From: JAAFJM01 sp964529175
GTDB taxonomy: Bacteria > Bacteroidota > Bacteroidia > UKL13-3
Length of the DNA: 64,000 bases
Reading direction: 5' to 3'
Assembly: GCA_964529175.1 (NCBI GenBank)
Contig: CAZGVO010000009.1
Coordinates: 138,315-202,314 of the forward strand
This document shows, one piece after another, positions 42,787 through 51,504 of this stretch (within the stretch, counting starts at the first letter, position 1; the number at the start of each line of letters is the position of its first letter). Under the pieces are notes generated by a model. That model did not search any database, was not told the DNA's origin, and saw nothing but the letters and a program-made list of their open reading frames with translations. The position numbers and the translations under genes are program-made.

Positions 42787-44625
42787 ATGAAAAGTAAAAT
42801 TGTTTTAGTTCTATTTTTATTAACTACAGCTATGCTGTTTGTTAAATGTAATAATGATGTAATAAATCCAACTGTTAAATTACATCCAAACGATCCATTT
42901 AAAAACACCATGGTAACTAGTCAACTATTTGAAATTGATGCCAGTCAAGATAATGTTATAGAGGGTGAAGATGGAACCATTTTAGTTTGCCCCAAAGGTT
43001 GTTTTATAAATAGCAATGGTGGCCTAGTTACTTCAAAAGTAAAAATTGAATTGGCTGAGGCATTAAGTGCTGAAAACATGCTGCTATCTAATTTAACAAC
43101 TACTTCAAATGGTAATCCATTAGAAACTGATGGTATGATTTATTTTAACGTTACAGCCAATGGCGAACAACTTGCTATAAATAAAAATATTCCTGTTCAT
43201 ATTGAAATTCCTACCGGTGAGAAAAAAAACAATATGATGCTTTATAAAGGAATTAGAGATGAAAAAGGCAACATGAACTGGACAGAACCAATCGAATTAC
43301 CAAAACAATTAACCACTATTGATTTATTTGAATTAGATTTTATACCAGAAGGATTTAGAGACCAAGTAAAAAAAGAAATACCATTTAACGGTTATAAAGA
43401 AGCTACAACACAGTTAGTAGATAGTTTATATTATCTTTTTGGTTTCAATTTAAATTCAAGTGAAAAAGGTGAATCAAGAATTGTTAGTTCACCAATTCAA
43501 ATAAGTCCTAATGTACCAAATGAGCCTTATTACAACGAAAAGCAAGAAGCGCAAGTTGAGGATAAATTAGAAATAAAACACACTGAATCTTTAAAGGATA
43601 CCGGTGGAATTGTTGGAATTAATCCTGCTATTATACAAGTAATAAAATCAGACAAATATCAAAATACATTTATAGCAACCAAAGATTTTGAAGCAAGGCT
43701 TAAGGTTATTTTTAAAACATGTAACGATAAAGTGCTGGAGTTATATATAAATAATTTAAACAAAAACCTTTATGAAATAGATGAAATGGCTGCTGCTATG
43801 TTGGCAAATACCAACTATCAACAAGCATTTATTGATTTTGCAAGTCAAAAACTTACCAAAGTACCCGAAGCTGATAAATACGCAGACATGTTAAAAGGTT
43901 ACTATAAAACACAATTAGCAAAGGTAAAATCAGAATTACAAGCCACAGCCAATAAATTTAAACAAGAACAAGTTAAGAAAGAAAAGGCTGCCCAACAAAC
44001 TTTAACTGATTATAAAAAATTATTGTGGAAACGCGAAAAATATAGAATGGAAACTTATGGTTTTGATTATACAGAAACAGGTTGGATAAACATTGATAGA
44101 GGCACTTTACCTAAAGAGTGGAGCAGTCAGCCATTAATGGTAAATATTACAAACAGCAAGCAACTCGATAGGGTTTATACTTATGTAATTTATACTTCTA
44201 TAAAAAGTTTGTATAGGTTAAATACCCAAAATAATGAGCAGTTTTATGTGGGCAATAATGACGAAAAACAAATGCTAATGCCAAATCACAAAACAGCGGT
44301 TGTAATAGCAATTGGTTATAAAAATGAAGCGCCTTGGCTTGCCGTAAAACAATTTGAAACTGTTTCAGAATCAGTTATATCTTTAACCATGGAGCCAAGT
44401 AATGCTAGCCAAGTAAAGCAAACAATTAGCGGTTATGACCAATATGCTAAAGAAAATAAAATAGAAGCAGATTTAGTTTTTATAGATAAATTGTACAAAG
44501 AAGAAAAACGTAAAAACGCATTAAATGAATCATTTGCACTTTTGAATCGGTTATATTATTTTGTTTACCCATGTGGAGTTTTGCCCCAAGCTACTACACA
44601 ACAATATCAGGATAGTTTAAAATAA
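42787..44625 (+). CDS. Large hypothetical exported protein
   Basis: 612 residues. The hydrophobic N-terminus ends FVKC (C21); Lys before the Cys makes an atypical lipobox. Residues of about 45-175 form a beta-rich domain common in Bacteroidota surface proteins (QDNVIEGEDGTILVCPKGCF, KVKIELAEALSAENML, ETDGMIYFNVTANGEQL). The middle (about 330-420) is helical and Lys/Gln-rich, and the last 190 residues are mixed. Function unknown. Confidence 0.7.
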   Translation: MKSKIVLVLFLLTTAMLFVKCNNDVINPTVKLHPNDPFKNTMVTSQLFEIDASQDNVIEGEDGTILVCPKGCFINSNGGLVTSKVKIELAEALSAENMLLSNLTTTSNGNPLETDGMIYFNVTANGEQLAINKNIPVHIEIPTGEKKNNMMLYKGIRDEKGNMNWTEPIELPKQLTTIDLFELDFIPEGFRDQVKKEIPFNGYKEATTQLVDSLYYLFGFNLNSSEKGESRIVSSPIQISPNVPNEPYYNEKQEAQVEDKLEIKHTESLKDTGGIVGINPAIIQVIKSDKYQNTFIATKDFEARLKVIFKTCNDKVLELYINNLNKNLYEIDEMAAAMLANTNYQQAFIDFASQKLTKVPEADKYADMLKGYYKTQLAKVKSELQATANKFKQEQVKKEKAAQQTLTDYKKLLWKREKYRMETYGFDYTETGWINIDRGTLPKEWSSQPLMVNITNSKQLDRVYTYVIYTSIKSLYRLNTQNNEQFYVGNNDEKQMLMPNHKTAVVIAIGYKNEAPWLAVKQFETVSESVISLTMEPSNASQVKQTISGYDQYAKENKIEADLVFIDKLYKEEKRKNALNESFALLNRLYYFVYPCGVLPQATTQQYQDSLK

Positions 44626-44649
44626 ACCATGATAAAGTTTTTAAAAACA

Positions 44650-44676
44650 AAAAAGCAGCCATTGGCTGCTTTTTTG
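44650..44676. terminator. Terminator between the large lipoprotein gene and rsmG
   Basis: Same GCAGCC-ATT-GGCTGC hairpin as at 42123-42148, with A and T runs on both sides. It lies between two converging genes and can serve both. Confidence 0.83.
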
Positions 44677-44677
44677 T

Positions 44678-45322
44678 TTAGTTCTTGAAAATATAAACCA
44701 GTTGTTTGGTTTCAAAAAATTCGCTTTCAAAAAAGTTATTAAGGTCGGCTGTTTGCACATTTAGCTTACCGTTTAGTTTTTTCAAATCTTTAATTTCATC
44801 TTTTAAATCTCCTCCTTTTAAAAGTAAATAACCATTTAGTTTAGCGTTAAAACAGTTGTCATCTATATAATCTTGTGTCCATCTGTATAGCAATTCCATT
44901 GGCGCAACAGCTCTGCTAACTATAAAATGAAATTCTTCTTTTAAATTTTCAACTCTTCCAACTACAAAATCGGTGTTTTTTAGCCCAATTGCATTTGATA
45001 CTTCTTCTGCTACTTTTATTTTTTTAGCAATCGAGTCGCATAAGGTAAATTCAGTGTTTGGAAATAAAATGGCTAAAGGAATACCCGGAAAACCTCCACC
45101 TGTGCCTATATCCAAAACTTTAGTTCCGTTTTCAAACTGAATGTATTTGGCAATGGCTAAACTATGCAAAACATGTTTTTCGTATAACGACTCAATATCT
45201 TTACGCGATACAACATTTATTTTGCTATTCCAATCTGCATATAATTCGTAAAGTTGTTTAAATTGATTGGTTTGTATTTCGGTTAAATTAGGGAAATACT
45301 TTGGTATAATATCGAAGTTCAA
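44678..45322 (-). CDS. rsmG: 16S rRNA m7G527 methyltransferase RsmG (GidB)
   Basis: SAM-dependent N7 methylation of G527 in 16S rRNA. N-terminal NVVSRKDIESLYEKHVLHSLAIA, SAM motif VLDIGTGGGFPGIPLAI near 69-85, VVGRVEN, and VSRAVAPMELLYRW. Length 214 is normal. Ten bases after the stop of the upstream minus-strand gene, so possibly co-transcribed. Confidence 0.94.
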   Translation of the reverse strand: MNFDIIPKYFPNLTEIQTNQFKQLYELYADWNSKINVVSRKDIESLYEKHVLHSLAIAKYIQFENGTKVLDIGTGGGFPGIPLAILFPNTEFTLCDSIAKKIKVAEEVSNAIGLKNTDFVVGRVENLKEEFHFIVSRAVAPMELLYRWTQDYIDDNCFNAKLNGYLLLKGGDLKDEIKDLKKLNGKLNVQTADLNNFFESEFFETKQLVYIFKN

Positions 45323-45331
45323 AATGGCTTT

Positions 45332-46075
45332 TTAAATAAGTTTAATTCGAGGGCAAAATAGTTTATTTCCTTTACCTAACCTTAAGCTAATTGTTAACAA
45401 GTGGAGCGAGTAAGAGTCAGGCTGTTTTACGCTTTTTGTTTCTGTCAGTCCAGTTAAATTTTTTGTTGAGGTAATATTTAAACAGTTATCTATACCAATA
45501 CTTAATAGTTGACTTATTCTAAAATGTAATCCTAATCCAACTGTTCCAAAACCTGCAAATTGTTTATTGGCAATATTTCCATTTTCACTGCTTCCTTTTC
45601 CAACTGAATAATAGATATTTCCGCTTGCATAGTCTTTCATTTCACCTTGGAAATAACAGGCCCCACCCCCTAAAATTAAGTTTATGGTGTAAAACTCCTC
45701 TCGTAAAAATAAGTTTTTATTTAAGCTAATATTTACTTGAGTCGCTAATTCATCTAATGTTGTATTAAAAATTACTGTTGGTCCCCACGACTTTCCACTT
45801 TTTGTTCCGATTAAATCTGTATGGGCGTAACGTAAACCGATTTCAAACCTATCGCTAAAGGTTTTGTAAAAACTTGCAGAAAAAGCCAATGTTCTTTCGT
45901 TTGGATTGTCTGCTTTTGGAAAAGAATACAATCGAGCATGTCCCCAATAAATACCCGTTCCTACACCAACGGAAATTTTGTATTTATTTAACTCTGAAAA
46001 TCGTTGGCCATATTGCGCAAATATTTGACTCCAAAAAATTATTCCAATTAATGCCAATAAAAAACTTTTTTTCAT
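45332..46075 (-). CDS. Outer-membrane beta-barrel-like protein
   Basis: The start is placed at MKKSFLLALIG because it gives a clean signal peptide ending in IFAQ; the frame can begin four codons earlier. The mature part alternates aromatic and glycine-rich strands (VGVGTGIYWGHARLY, FEIGLRYAHTDL, FGTVGLGLHFRI) and ends in strands typical of small barrels. No named family. Length 247. Confidence 0.72.
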   Translation of the reverse strand: MKKSFLLALIGIIFWSQIFAQYGQRFSELNKYKISVGVGTGIYWGHARLYSFPKADNPNERTLAFSASFYKTFSDRFEIGLRYAHTDLIGTKSGKSWGPTVIFNTTLDELATQVNISLNKNLFLREEFYTINLILGGGACYFQGEMKDYASGNIYYSVGKGSSENGNIANKQFAGFGTVGLGLHFRISQLLSIGIDNCLNITSTKNLTGLTETKSVKQPDSYSLHLLTISLRLGKGNKLFCPRIKLI

Positions 46076-46274
46076 TCTATCTATCACAATATAAATATAT
46101 TAAATTAAAAACTCCAAATATTGTTTTGGATAAGATTTTGTTGCAAAATAATAAAAATTAGAGAATTACATAATAAATTACCATTAAATAAAATAAGTCT
46201 GAAATTTTCCTTTTATAAAATAACCATTATTAAATAAAAAAGTATTGACTTTATTTGAACCATAATTGAATAAT

Positions 46275-47159
46275 ATGTTAGTCGAAATTCAAAATTTAAA
46301 TAAATCTTATGCCAATCATCAAGCGTTAAACGATGTTAGCATTCAAATACCTAAAAAAAGCATTTTTGGATTACTAGGCCCCAATGGTGCAGGAAAAACA
46401 AGTTTGATTAGAATTTTAACGCAAATAACGCAAGCTGATTCTGGCTCTATTATTTTTGATGGTGAACCTTTAAAAGAAAAGCATATTTACGATATTGGCT
46501 ATTTGCCAGAAGAACGTGGTTTATATAAAAAAATGAAAATTGGCGAGCAATTGCTCTATTTTGCTGAATTAAAAGTTTTATCTCCCTCAGAAGCTAGGCA
46601 AAAAGTAAAATATTGGGTCGATAAATTTGAAATAAAGGATTGGTTAGGCAAAAAAGTAGAAGAACTATCAAAAGGAATGCAGCAAAAAGTGCAGTTCATT
46701 GCCAGTGTTTTGCATCAGCCTAAACTCATTATTTTAGATGAGCCCTTTAGTGGTTTTGATCCTCAAAATGCACAACTTTTAATTGAAGAAATTCTAAAAC
46801 TACGTGATGAAGGAAGCACCATAATTTTTTCTACACATAGAATGGATACCGTTGAAAAACTTTGTGATGACATAGCCATGATTCATAAAAGTAAAGTGGT
46901 TTTAAGTGGCAGTAAAGATGAAATTAAACAACAGTTTAGCAATAATGAATATATAATTCATTATAATGGAACTTTAGCGCAATCGTCTAATTATGAGGTA
47001 GTTGAGAGTTTGGGGAAGGAGGCTGTTCTTAAGGTTCAAACATCTGTTAAACAGGTAGTTGCAGATTTGAATGATCAAGTTGATTTGATTTCTTTTTATC
47101 CTAAAGTAGCCAGTATGGAAGATATTTTTATAAAAATGGTAAACGAAAACAAAAGTTAA
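46275..47159 (+). CDS. ABC transporter ATP-binding protein (NatA/GldA-like), no permease adjacent
   Basis: ATPase with Walker A GPNGAGKTS near residue 37, Q-loop region IGYLPEERGLYKK, signature LSKGMQQKV, Walker B LIILDEPFSGFDP and H-loop FSTHRMD. The last 80 residues look like the DUF4162 tail of NatA-type exporters. The ATG at 46275 starts MLVEIQNLNK; a TTG three codons earlier is possible. The expected permease gene does not follow. The next gene runs convergent with 4-base overlap. Confidence 0.87.
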   Translation: MLVEIQNLNKSYANHQALNDVSIQIPKKSIFGLLGPNGAGKTSLIRILTQITQADSGSIIFDGEPLKEKHIYDIGYLPEERGLYKKMKIGEQLLYFAELKVLSPSEARQKVKYWVDKFEIKDWLGKKVEELSKGMQQKVQFIASVLHQPKLIILDEPFSGFDPQNAQLLIEEILKLRDEGSTIIFSTHRMDTVEKLCDDIAMIHKSKVVLSGSKDEIKQQFSNNEYIIHYNGTLAQSSNYEVVESLGKEAVLKVQTSVKQVVADLNDQVDLISFYPKVASMEDIFIKMVNENKS

Positions 47160-48370
47160 TCAACCCGTTTTTTACAATGAAAAAATAGCCTTTCACCTTT
47201 TGCATTTTGAGTAAAGAATAAGTAGTCATCTCCGCCTTCTTTTAGCTTAAACTGTTTGGCTATTTCGGCTTCGTTTATAGGAAAATTACGTTTGCTGATA
47301 TTGGCTTTACTTAAATTATTATTTTTTAAATATTGCTGCAAATTCGATTTACTAAAAATTGAATGATGTATAATTTTAAAACTTCGTCCCATAAAATTAG
47401 GAGGAAGGTCATTTCCAATGTAAAAGTGCGAGTTTTCAGCAAGCATTTTTAAATTACAAAAAACTGCATAATCCTTACTTAGTTGCGCTTTTATAATACT
47501 GGCATTTGGTTCAAAAAAATATTCAAAATTAGAGTCAATTTTGGTTTCATTTTCTGTTTTTTCTGTTGAATCATAATGTTGAATATTTTCAAAATCAATG
47601 ATATTGGTTGCCTTAATAACGGTTTTTGTTTCTGTTTTTTTAAAATCCAGCCAAAGTAAAACTTCTTTCACCTCATTTTTTACCGAAACAACTTCAATTT
47701 CAGTAATATTATCAATTGCAGTTTTACAATAACTAATATCAACCAATGGAGATAATTTGATAAGTAACCTATTGGTAATGGTTTTTATTATTGGCAAAAG
47801 TTCAATAATATTTGGTGTGCATTCTTCTAATTTAAAGGTTTTAGCATTTGCTTCAGGCCGCCTATCTGCATCAATATAAACCAAATCAAAAGCTTGATTA
47901 TTATTTGCCAAAAAATCTTCAGCAAAGCTTGAAATACGTTCTACATTATCAATTTTTAGTTTGGTAAAGTTGTTTTTTACAATTTCATTAAGTTCATTAT
48001 CAGCATCTAATGAAATTATGCTTTTGTTTTTTTTTGAAAAATAAATATCGTCAATTCCTAATCCACCACATAAATCTAAAACGTTGTTTCCATTTATGTT
48101 GCTCGATTTGTAAAAAGCAGTCAATTCGCTACTGGCTTGTTCATAACTTTTTGCAGGTAACCAACAATAATTTAACGCTAGAGTCGGTAATTTGTGCAGT
48201 GCTTTTTTATAATTAAATAAAGTATCTAATACCAAATTAGTACAAAAATCCGTTTGTTCTAAAGATTTGAGTTTTAAAGTTAGTGTGGTTTTATTGTCAT
48301 TTAAATGTTGGACAATAAAATTTTCTAAATTATAATTTAAATGTTCGGGTAAAAGATTATACTTTTGCAA
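47156..48370 (-). CDS. Class I SAM methyltransferase with THUMP-like domain
   Basis: N-terminal helical region, then SAM motif VLDLCGGLGIDDIYFSKK near residues 94-111, SLDADNELN, and a catalytic-like YIDADRRPEANAKTF near 165-179. A C-terminal THUMP-like segment follows (EPNASIIKAQLSKDYA to the GDDYLFFTQNAKG end). This layout suggests RNA methylation. Length 404. Substrate unknown. Confidence 0.8.
   Translation of the reverse strand: MQKYNLLPEHLNYNLENFIVQHLNDNKTTLTLKLKSLEQTDFCTNLVLDTLFNYKKALHKLPTLALNYCWLPAKSYEQASSELTAFYKSSNINGNNVLDLCGGLGIDDIYFSKKNKSIISLDADNELNEIVKNNFTKLKIDNVERISSFAEDFLANNNQAFDLVYIDADRRPEANAKTFKLEECTPNIIELLPIIKTITNRLLIKLSPLVDISYCKTAIDNITEIEVVSVKNEVKEVLLWLDFKKTETKTVIKATNIIDFENIQHYDSTEKTENETKIDSNFEYFFEPNASIIKAQLSKDYAVFCNLKMLAENSHFYIGNDLPPNFMGRSFKIIHHSIFSKSNLQQYLKNNNLSKANISKRNFPINEAEIAKQFKLKEGGDDYLFFTQNAKGERLFFHCKKRVD
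48360..48367 (+). promoter_or_regulatory. -7 element TACTTTTG upstream of a tiny lipoprotein gene
   Basis: Exact TAnnTTTG match 53 bases before the ATG at 48421 and followed by GCAA. It overlaps the 5' end of the divergent methyltransferase gene. Confidence 0.5.
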
Positions 48371-48420
48371 TGAGAAAATAGTTACTAGTTAAATAATAAA
48401 ATTATAAAAATCAAATAGTT

Positions 48421-48504
48421 ATGAAAAAAATAGCTCCTTTCGCAATTTTTGCATTAATCGTTATTGTAATGGTTTCGTGCAAAGGTTCTTGCCCTAAATT
48501 CTAA
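48421..48504 (+). CDS. 27-residue lipoprotein
   Basis: ATG after an A-rich leader encodes MKKIAPFAIFALIVIVMVSC, then KGSCPKF and stop. It has a complete lipoprotein signal with lipobox MVSC (C20) and leaves an eight-residue mature lipopeptide with a second Cys (SCPKF). Tiny lipoproteins of this type, with a C-K-x-x-C-P mature end, occur in Bacteroidota, and a good -7 promoter element lies upstream. The length is at the edge of what can be called. Confidence 0.6.
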   Translation: MKKIAPFAIFALIVIVMVSCKGSCPKF

Positions 48505-48540
48505 TTTTAAAAAATTCCTAAAAGCCTGTTTGTTTTATAT

Positions 48541-48948
48541 TTAAACAAACTCAAAGTTTATATCTTGAATCAAATCAGGATGTAAACTTTTTGCTACAGG
48601 ACAGCTCAGTCCTATTTCAATGATTTTAGTTTTATCTTCCTCAGTTAAGTTAGTTTTGGGAATGGAAACATTAATTTCAATCTTCGAAATTCTCCTTGGA
48701 TTGCTAGCCATGTGCTTTTTTACTGTCAGTTTTGAGTCAATTAAATTATAACCCATTAACCTAGTTTGTATGGAAATAGTTGTTATTAAACAGCTTGCTA
48801 AAGCTTTGGCTACTAGGTCAGTAGGAGAAAAAGCTTCACCTTTTCCAAAATTGTCTGTTGGGGCATCAGTAATAATTTTACTGCCTGATTGTGGGTGAGT
48901 TGCCTCGCATCTAAATTCACCTAAATAAATTACTTCTGCTGTATTCAT
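48541..48948 (-). CDS. OsmC-family peroxiredoxin-like protein
   Basis: OsmC/Ohr fold reducing organic hydroperoxides or related thiol chemistry. N-terminal YLGEFRCEATHPQSG, then SPTDLVAKALASCLITTI with the first active Cys and GLSCPVAKSLHPD with the second. Length 135. Monocistronic. Confidence 0.9.
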   Translation of the reverse strand: MNTAEVIYLGEFRCEATHPQSGSKIITDAPTDNFGKGEAFSPTDLVAKALASCLITTISIQTRLMGYNLIDSKLTVKKHMASNPRRISKIEINVSIPKTNLTEEDKTKIIEIGLSCPVAKSLHPDLIQDINFEFV

Positions 48949-48989
48949 TTTTTGTTATTTTTGACAACAATAATAAAAGTAAATTCACT

Positions 48990-49739
48990 TTGCAAAAACG
49001 ATTATTAATTTTAGCTGCAACGCTGTTATTTTTAAGCAATAAAAATTCAGCACAAAATGCCCCCATTACTGATGGTGAACTTTTGTATTACAAGGATTAC
49101 AACCTTGGTTTTAATTTAAACTCGTACAGTGGTGGAGGTATTTATTATCGCCATGGTTGGCATAAAACAGGATCTAAGAAAAATTATATTGAAACCGAAT
49201 TGGCTTATATCCGCCATCCAAAGGAAGTTTGGCGTTATGGCTATCAAGATAATCCAAGCTCGTACACCTATGGCCGATTAAATTTTGTTTATTTTTGGCG
49301 CAATAGTTACGGGCAAAAAATTGAGTTAACTGAACGCAGCTATAGAAATGCTTTAGGTTTGAATTTTGTTTATGATGTTGGTATTACAGTAGCTTTACTT
49401 AAACCTGCATATGTTGATTATTTTGCTCCTAGTTCTGATGGAACGAGTAGTACTTTGGTTAGCGAAAGATATGACCCGGCTATACATAAAGATGAATACA
49501 GAATTTATGGTAATGGTCCTTTTCTTTCGGGTTTTGGTGAAATGAACGCTAAACTAGGTTTGTTTGGTCGTGCTGGTTTAAATATTGAATATGGCCAATA
49601 TCCTGATGAATATAAATCATTAGAAGCAGGTATAACATTAGATGCTTTTAACGATAAATTGCCGATGGTTACTAGAGCAGAACAAATTCAGTTTTTTCCT
49701 GCTTTTTATGTAGCATTTAACTTTGGTTGGAAAAACTAG
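48990..49739 (+). CDS. Hypothetical outer-membrane protein
   Basis: Signal peptide from a TTG start at 48990 (MQKRLLILAATLLFLSNKNSAQ), the only start that keeps it. The mature part has Tyr/Gly-rich strands (NLNSYSGGGIYYRHGW, LNFVYFWRNSYG, RAGLNIEYGQYPDEYKSLEAG) and ends FPAFYVAFNFGW, as in barrel proteins. Length 249. Thirty-eight bases before lipA. Confidence 0.72.
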   Translation: MQKRLLILAATLLFLSNKNSAQNAPITDGELLYYKDYNLGFNLNSYSGGGIYYRHGWHKTGSKKNYIETELAYIRHPKEVWRYGYQDNPSSYTYGRLNFVYFWRNSYGQKIELTERSYRNALGLNFVYDVGITVALLKPAYVDYFAPSSDGTSSTLVSERYDPAIHKDEYRIYGNGPFLSGFGEMNAKLGLFGRAGLNIEYGQYPDEYKSLEAGITLDAFNDKLPMVTRAEQIQFFPAFYVAFNFGWKN

Positions 49740-49776
49740 TTTCTAAATTTTTTTGAAATAATTTTATAAAAATATA

Positions 49777-50643
49777 ATGATTGAATTACCAGTATTAAGC
49801 GAGGCTAGAGTAAAAAAGCCTAGCTGGTTAAAAGTAAAATTACCAACAGGCGAAAATTACCGTAAAGTGCGCGCCTTGGTTGATGAATATAAATTACACA
49901 CTATTTGCGAAAGTGGAAATTGCCCAAACATGGGTGAATGTTGGGGTGAAGGAACAGCTACATTTATGATTTTAGGAAATATTTGTACGCGCAGCTGTTC
50001 TTTTTGTGCTGTGGCTACAGGTAGAGCTCAAACTTACGATTTAGATGAACCTAAACGTGTAGCAGAAGCCATTAAGTTAATGAATGTAAAACATGCAGTG
50101 TTAACTTCGGTAAATAGAGATGAATTACCAGATAAAGGTGCTAAAGTTTGGGCCGATACCATTAGAATGGTTAAAGAAATGAATCCAAATACTACCATGG
50201 AAACATTAATTCCTGATTTTTTACGTAAATGGGATTTATTGTACCAAGTAATTGATGAAAAACCTGAAGTGGTAAGCCATAACATGGAAACAGTTCCTCG
50301 TTTGTACCGCAAAGTTCGTCCTCAGGCTAAGTATGAACGTAGTTTGGAACAAATTAAATTAACCAAAGAACGTGGTCGTAGAACCAAAAGTGGTGTTATG
50401 TTAGGCTTAGGCGAAACAGAAGCTGAAGTTTTTGAAATTATGGACGATTTAGTGGCGCATGGTTGTGATGTATTAACTTTAGGCCAATATTTACAACCCA
50501 CTAAAATGCACGTGGCAGTGGAGGAATTTATAACTCCTGAGCAATTTGATTATTACAAACAAGTTGGTTTAGCTAAGGGATTTAAATATGTAGAAAGTGG
50601 TGCTTTGGTACGTTCAAGCTACCATGCCGAAAAACATATTTAA
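49777..50643 (+). CDS. lipA: Lipoyl synthase
   Basis: Radical-SAM enzyme inserting two sulfurs into octanoyl groups. Auxiliary cluster C44-x4-C49-x5-C55 (CESGNCPNMGEC) and radical-SAM cluster C70-x3-C74-x2-C77 (CTRSCSFC), then LTSVNRDELPDKGA and C-terminal RSSYHAE with the auxiliary-cluster Ser. Length 288. Its product is used by OdhB at the left end of the window. Confidence 0.96.
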   Translation: MIELPVLSEARVKKPSWLKVKLPTGENYRKVRALVDEYKLHTICESGNCPNMGECWGEGTATFMILGNICTRSCSFCAVATGRAQTYDLDEPKRVAEAIKLMNVKHAVLTSVNRDELPDKGAKVWADTIRMVKEMNPNTTMETLIPDFLRKWDLLYQVIDEKPEVVSHNMETVPRLYRKVRPQAKYERSLEQIKLTKERGRRTKSGVMLGLGETEAEVFEIMDDLVAHGCDVLTLGQYLQPTKMHVAVEEFITPEQFDYYKQVGLAKGFKYVESGALVRSSYHAEKHI

Positions 50644-50667
50644 TTCAAACAAAAAATAAAAAATTTG

Positions 50668-51477
50668 ATGTTACAAAATATTATAGAACAAGCATGGGAA
50701 AACCGTGACTTGTTAAAAGAAGAAGCAACTCAAAATGCTATTAGAGAAGTAATAGAATTACTTGATAAAGGAAAATTAAGAACAGCCGAACCTACCGAAA
50801 ATGGTTGGAAAGTAAACGATTGGGTAAAAAAAGCGGTTATAATGTATTTCCCTATTCAAAAAATGGAAACCATTGAAGTGGGTCCATTTGAGTTTCATGA
50901 TAAAATGTTACTAAAACGCAATTATGCTGAATTAGGCGTTCGTGTGGTTCCTCATGCGGTTTCGCGCTACGGTTCATTTTTGGCAAAAGGCGTTATACTC
51001 ATGCCAAGTTATGTAAATATTGGTGCTTATGTAGATGAAGGAACCATGGTTGATACTTGGGCTACTGTTGGCAGCTGTGCTCAAATTGGTAAAAACGTTC
51101 ATTTAAGCGGTGGTGTTGGAATTGGTGGCGTTTTAGAACCTGTTCAAGCTGCACCAGTAATTATTGAAGATAATTGCTTTATTGGCTCACGTTGTATTGT
51201 GGTAGAAGGTGTTCGCGTTGAAACTGAAGCTGTTTTAGGTGCTGGTGTAACTATTACCATGAGTACTAAAATTATTGATGTTACAGGTCCTGAACCGGTG
51301 GAATACAAAGGTTATGTGCCAGCTCGTTCAGTAGTTATACCTGGAAGTTATACTAAAAAGTTTCCTGCAGGCGAGTTTCAGGTTCCATGTGCTTTAATTA
51401 TTGGTAAACGCAAAGAAAGTACTGATAAAAAAACCAGCTTAAATGATGCTTTAAGAGATAATAATGTAGCGGTTTAA
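50668..51477 (+). CDS. dapD: 2,3,4,5-tetrahydropyridine-2,6-dicarboxylate N-succinyltransferase
   Basis: Succinylase branch of lysine/diaminopimelate synthesis. Left-handed beta-helix hexapeptide repeats from about residue 105 (ILMPSYVNIGAYVDEGTMVDTWATVG, SGGVGIGGVLEP, FIGSRCIVVEG), following an N-terminal helical domain. ATG at 50668 preferred over the TTG directly before it. Length 269 is usual. Twenty-four bases after the lipA stop. Confidence 0.95.
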   Translation: MLQNIIEQAWENRDLLKEEATQNAIREVIELLDKGKLRTAEPTENGWKVNDWVKKAVIMYFPIQKMETIEVGPFEFHDKMLLKRNYAELGVRVVPHAVSRYGSFLAKGVILMPSYVNIGAYVDEGTMVDTWATVGSCAQIGKNVHLSGGVGIGGVLEPVQAAPVIIEDNCFIGSRCIVVEGVRVETEAVLGAGVTITMSTKIIDVTGPEPVEYKGYVPARSVVIPGSYTKKFPAGEFQVPCALIIGKRKESTDKKTSLNDALRDNNVAV

Positions 51478-51504
51478 TAATTAAATTATTTCAGGAAAAT
51501 TTTG

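Noticed and set aside
42123..44676. Identical terminators as ends of a transposable unit
   Set aside because: The shared 25 bases are a self-complementary hairpin with A/T flanks and there are no further matching flanks, so convergence or simple copying of a terminator is enough.
45874..46161. Plus-strand open frame of 95 codons opposite the barrel gene start
   Set aside because: Antisense to a signal peptide and barrel strands; no supporting features.
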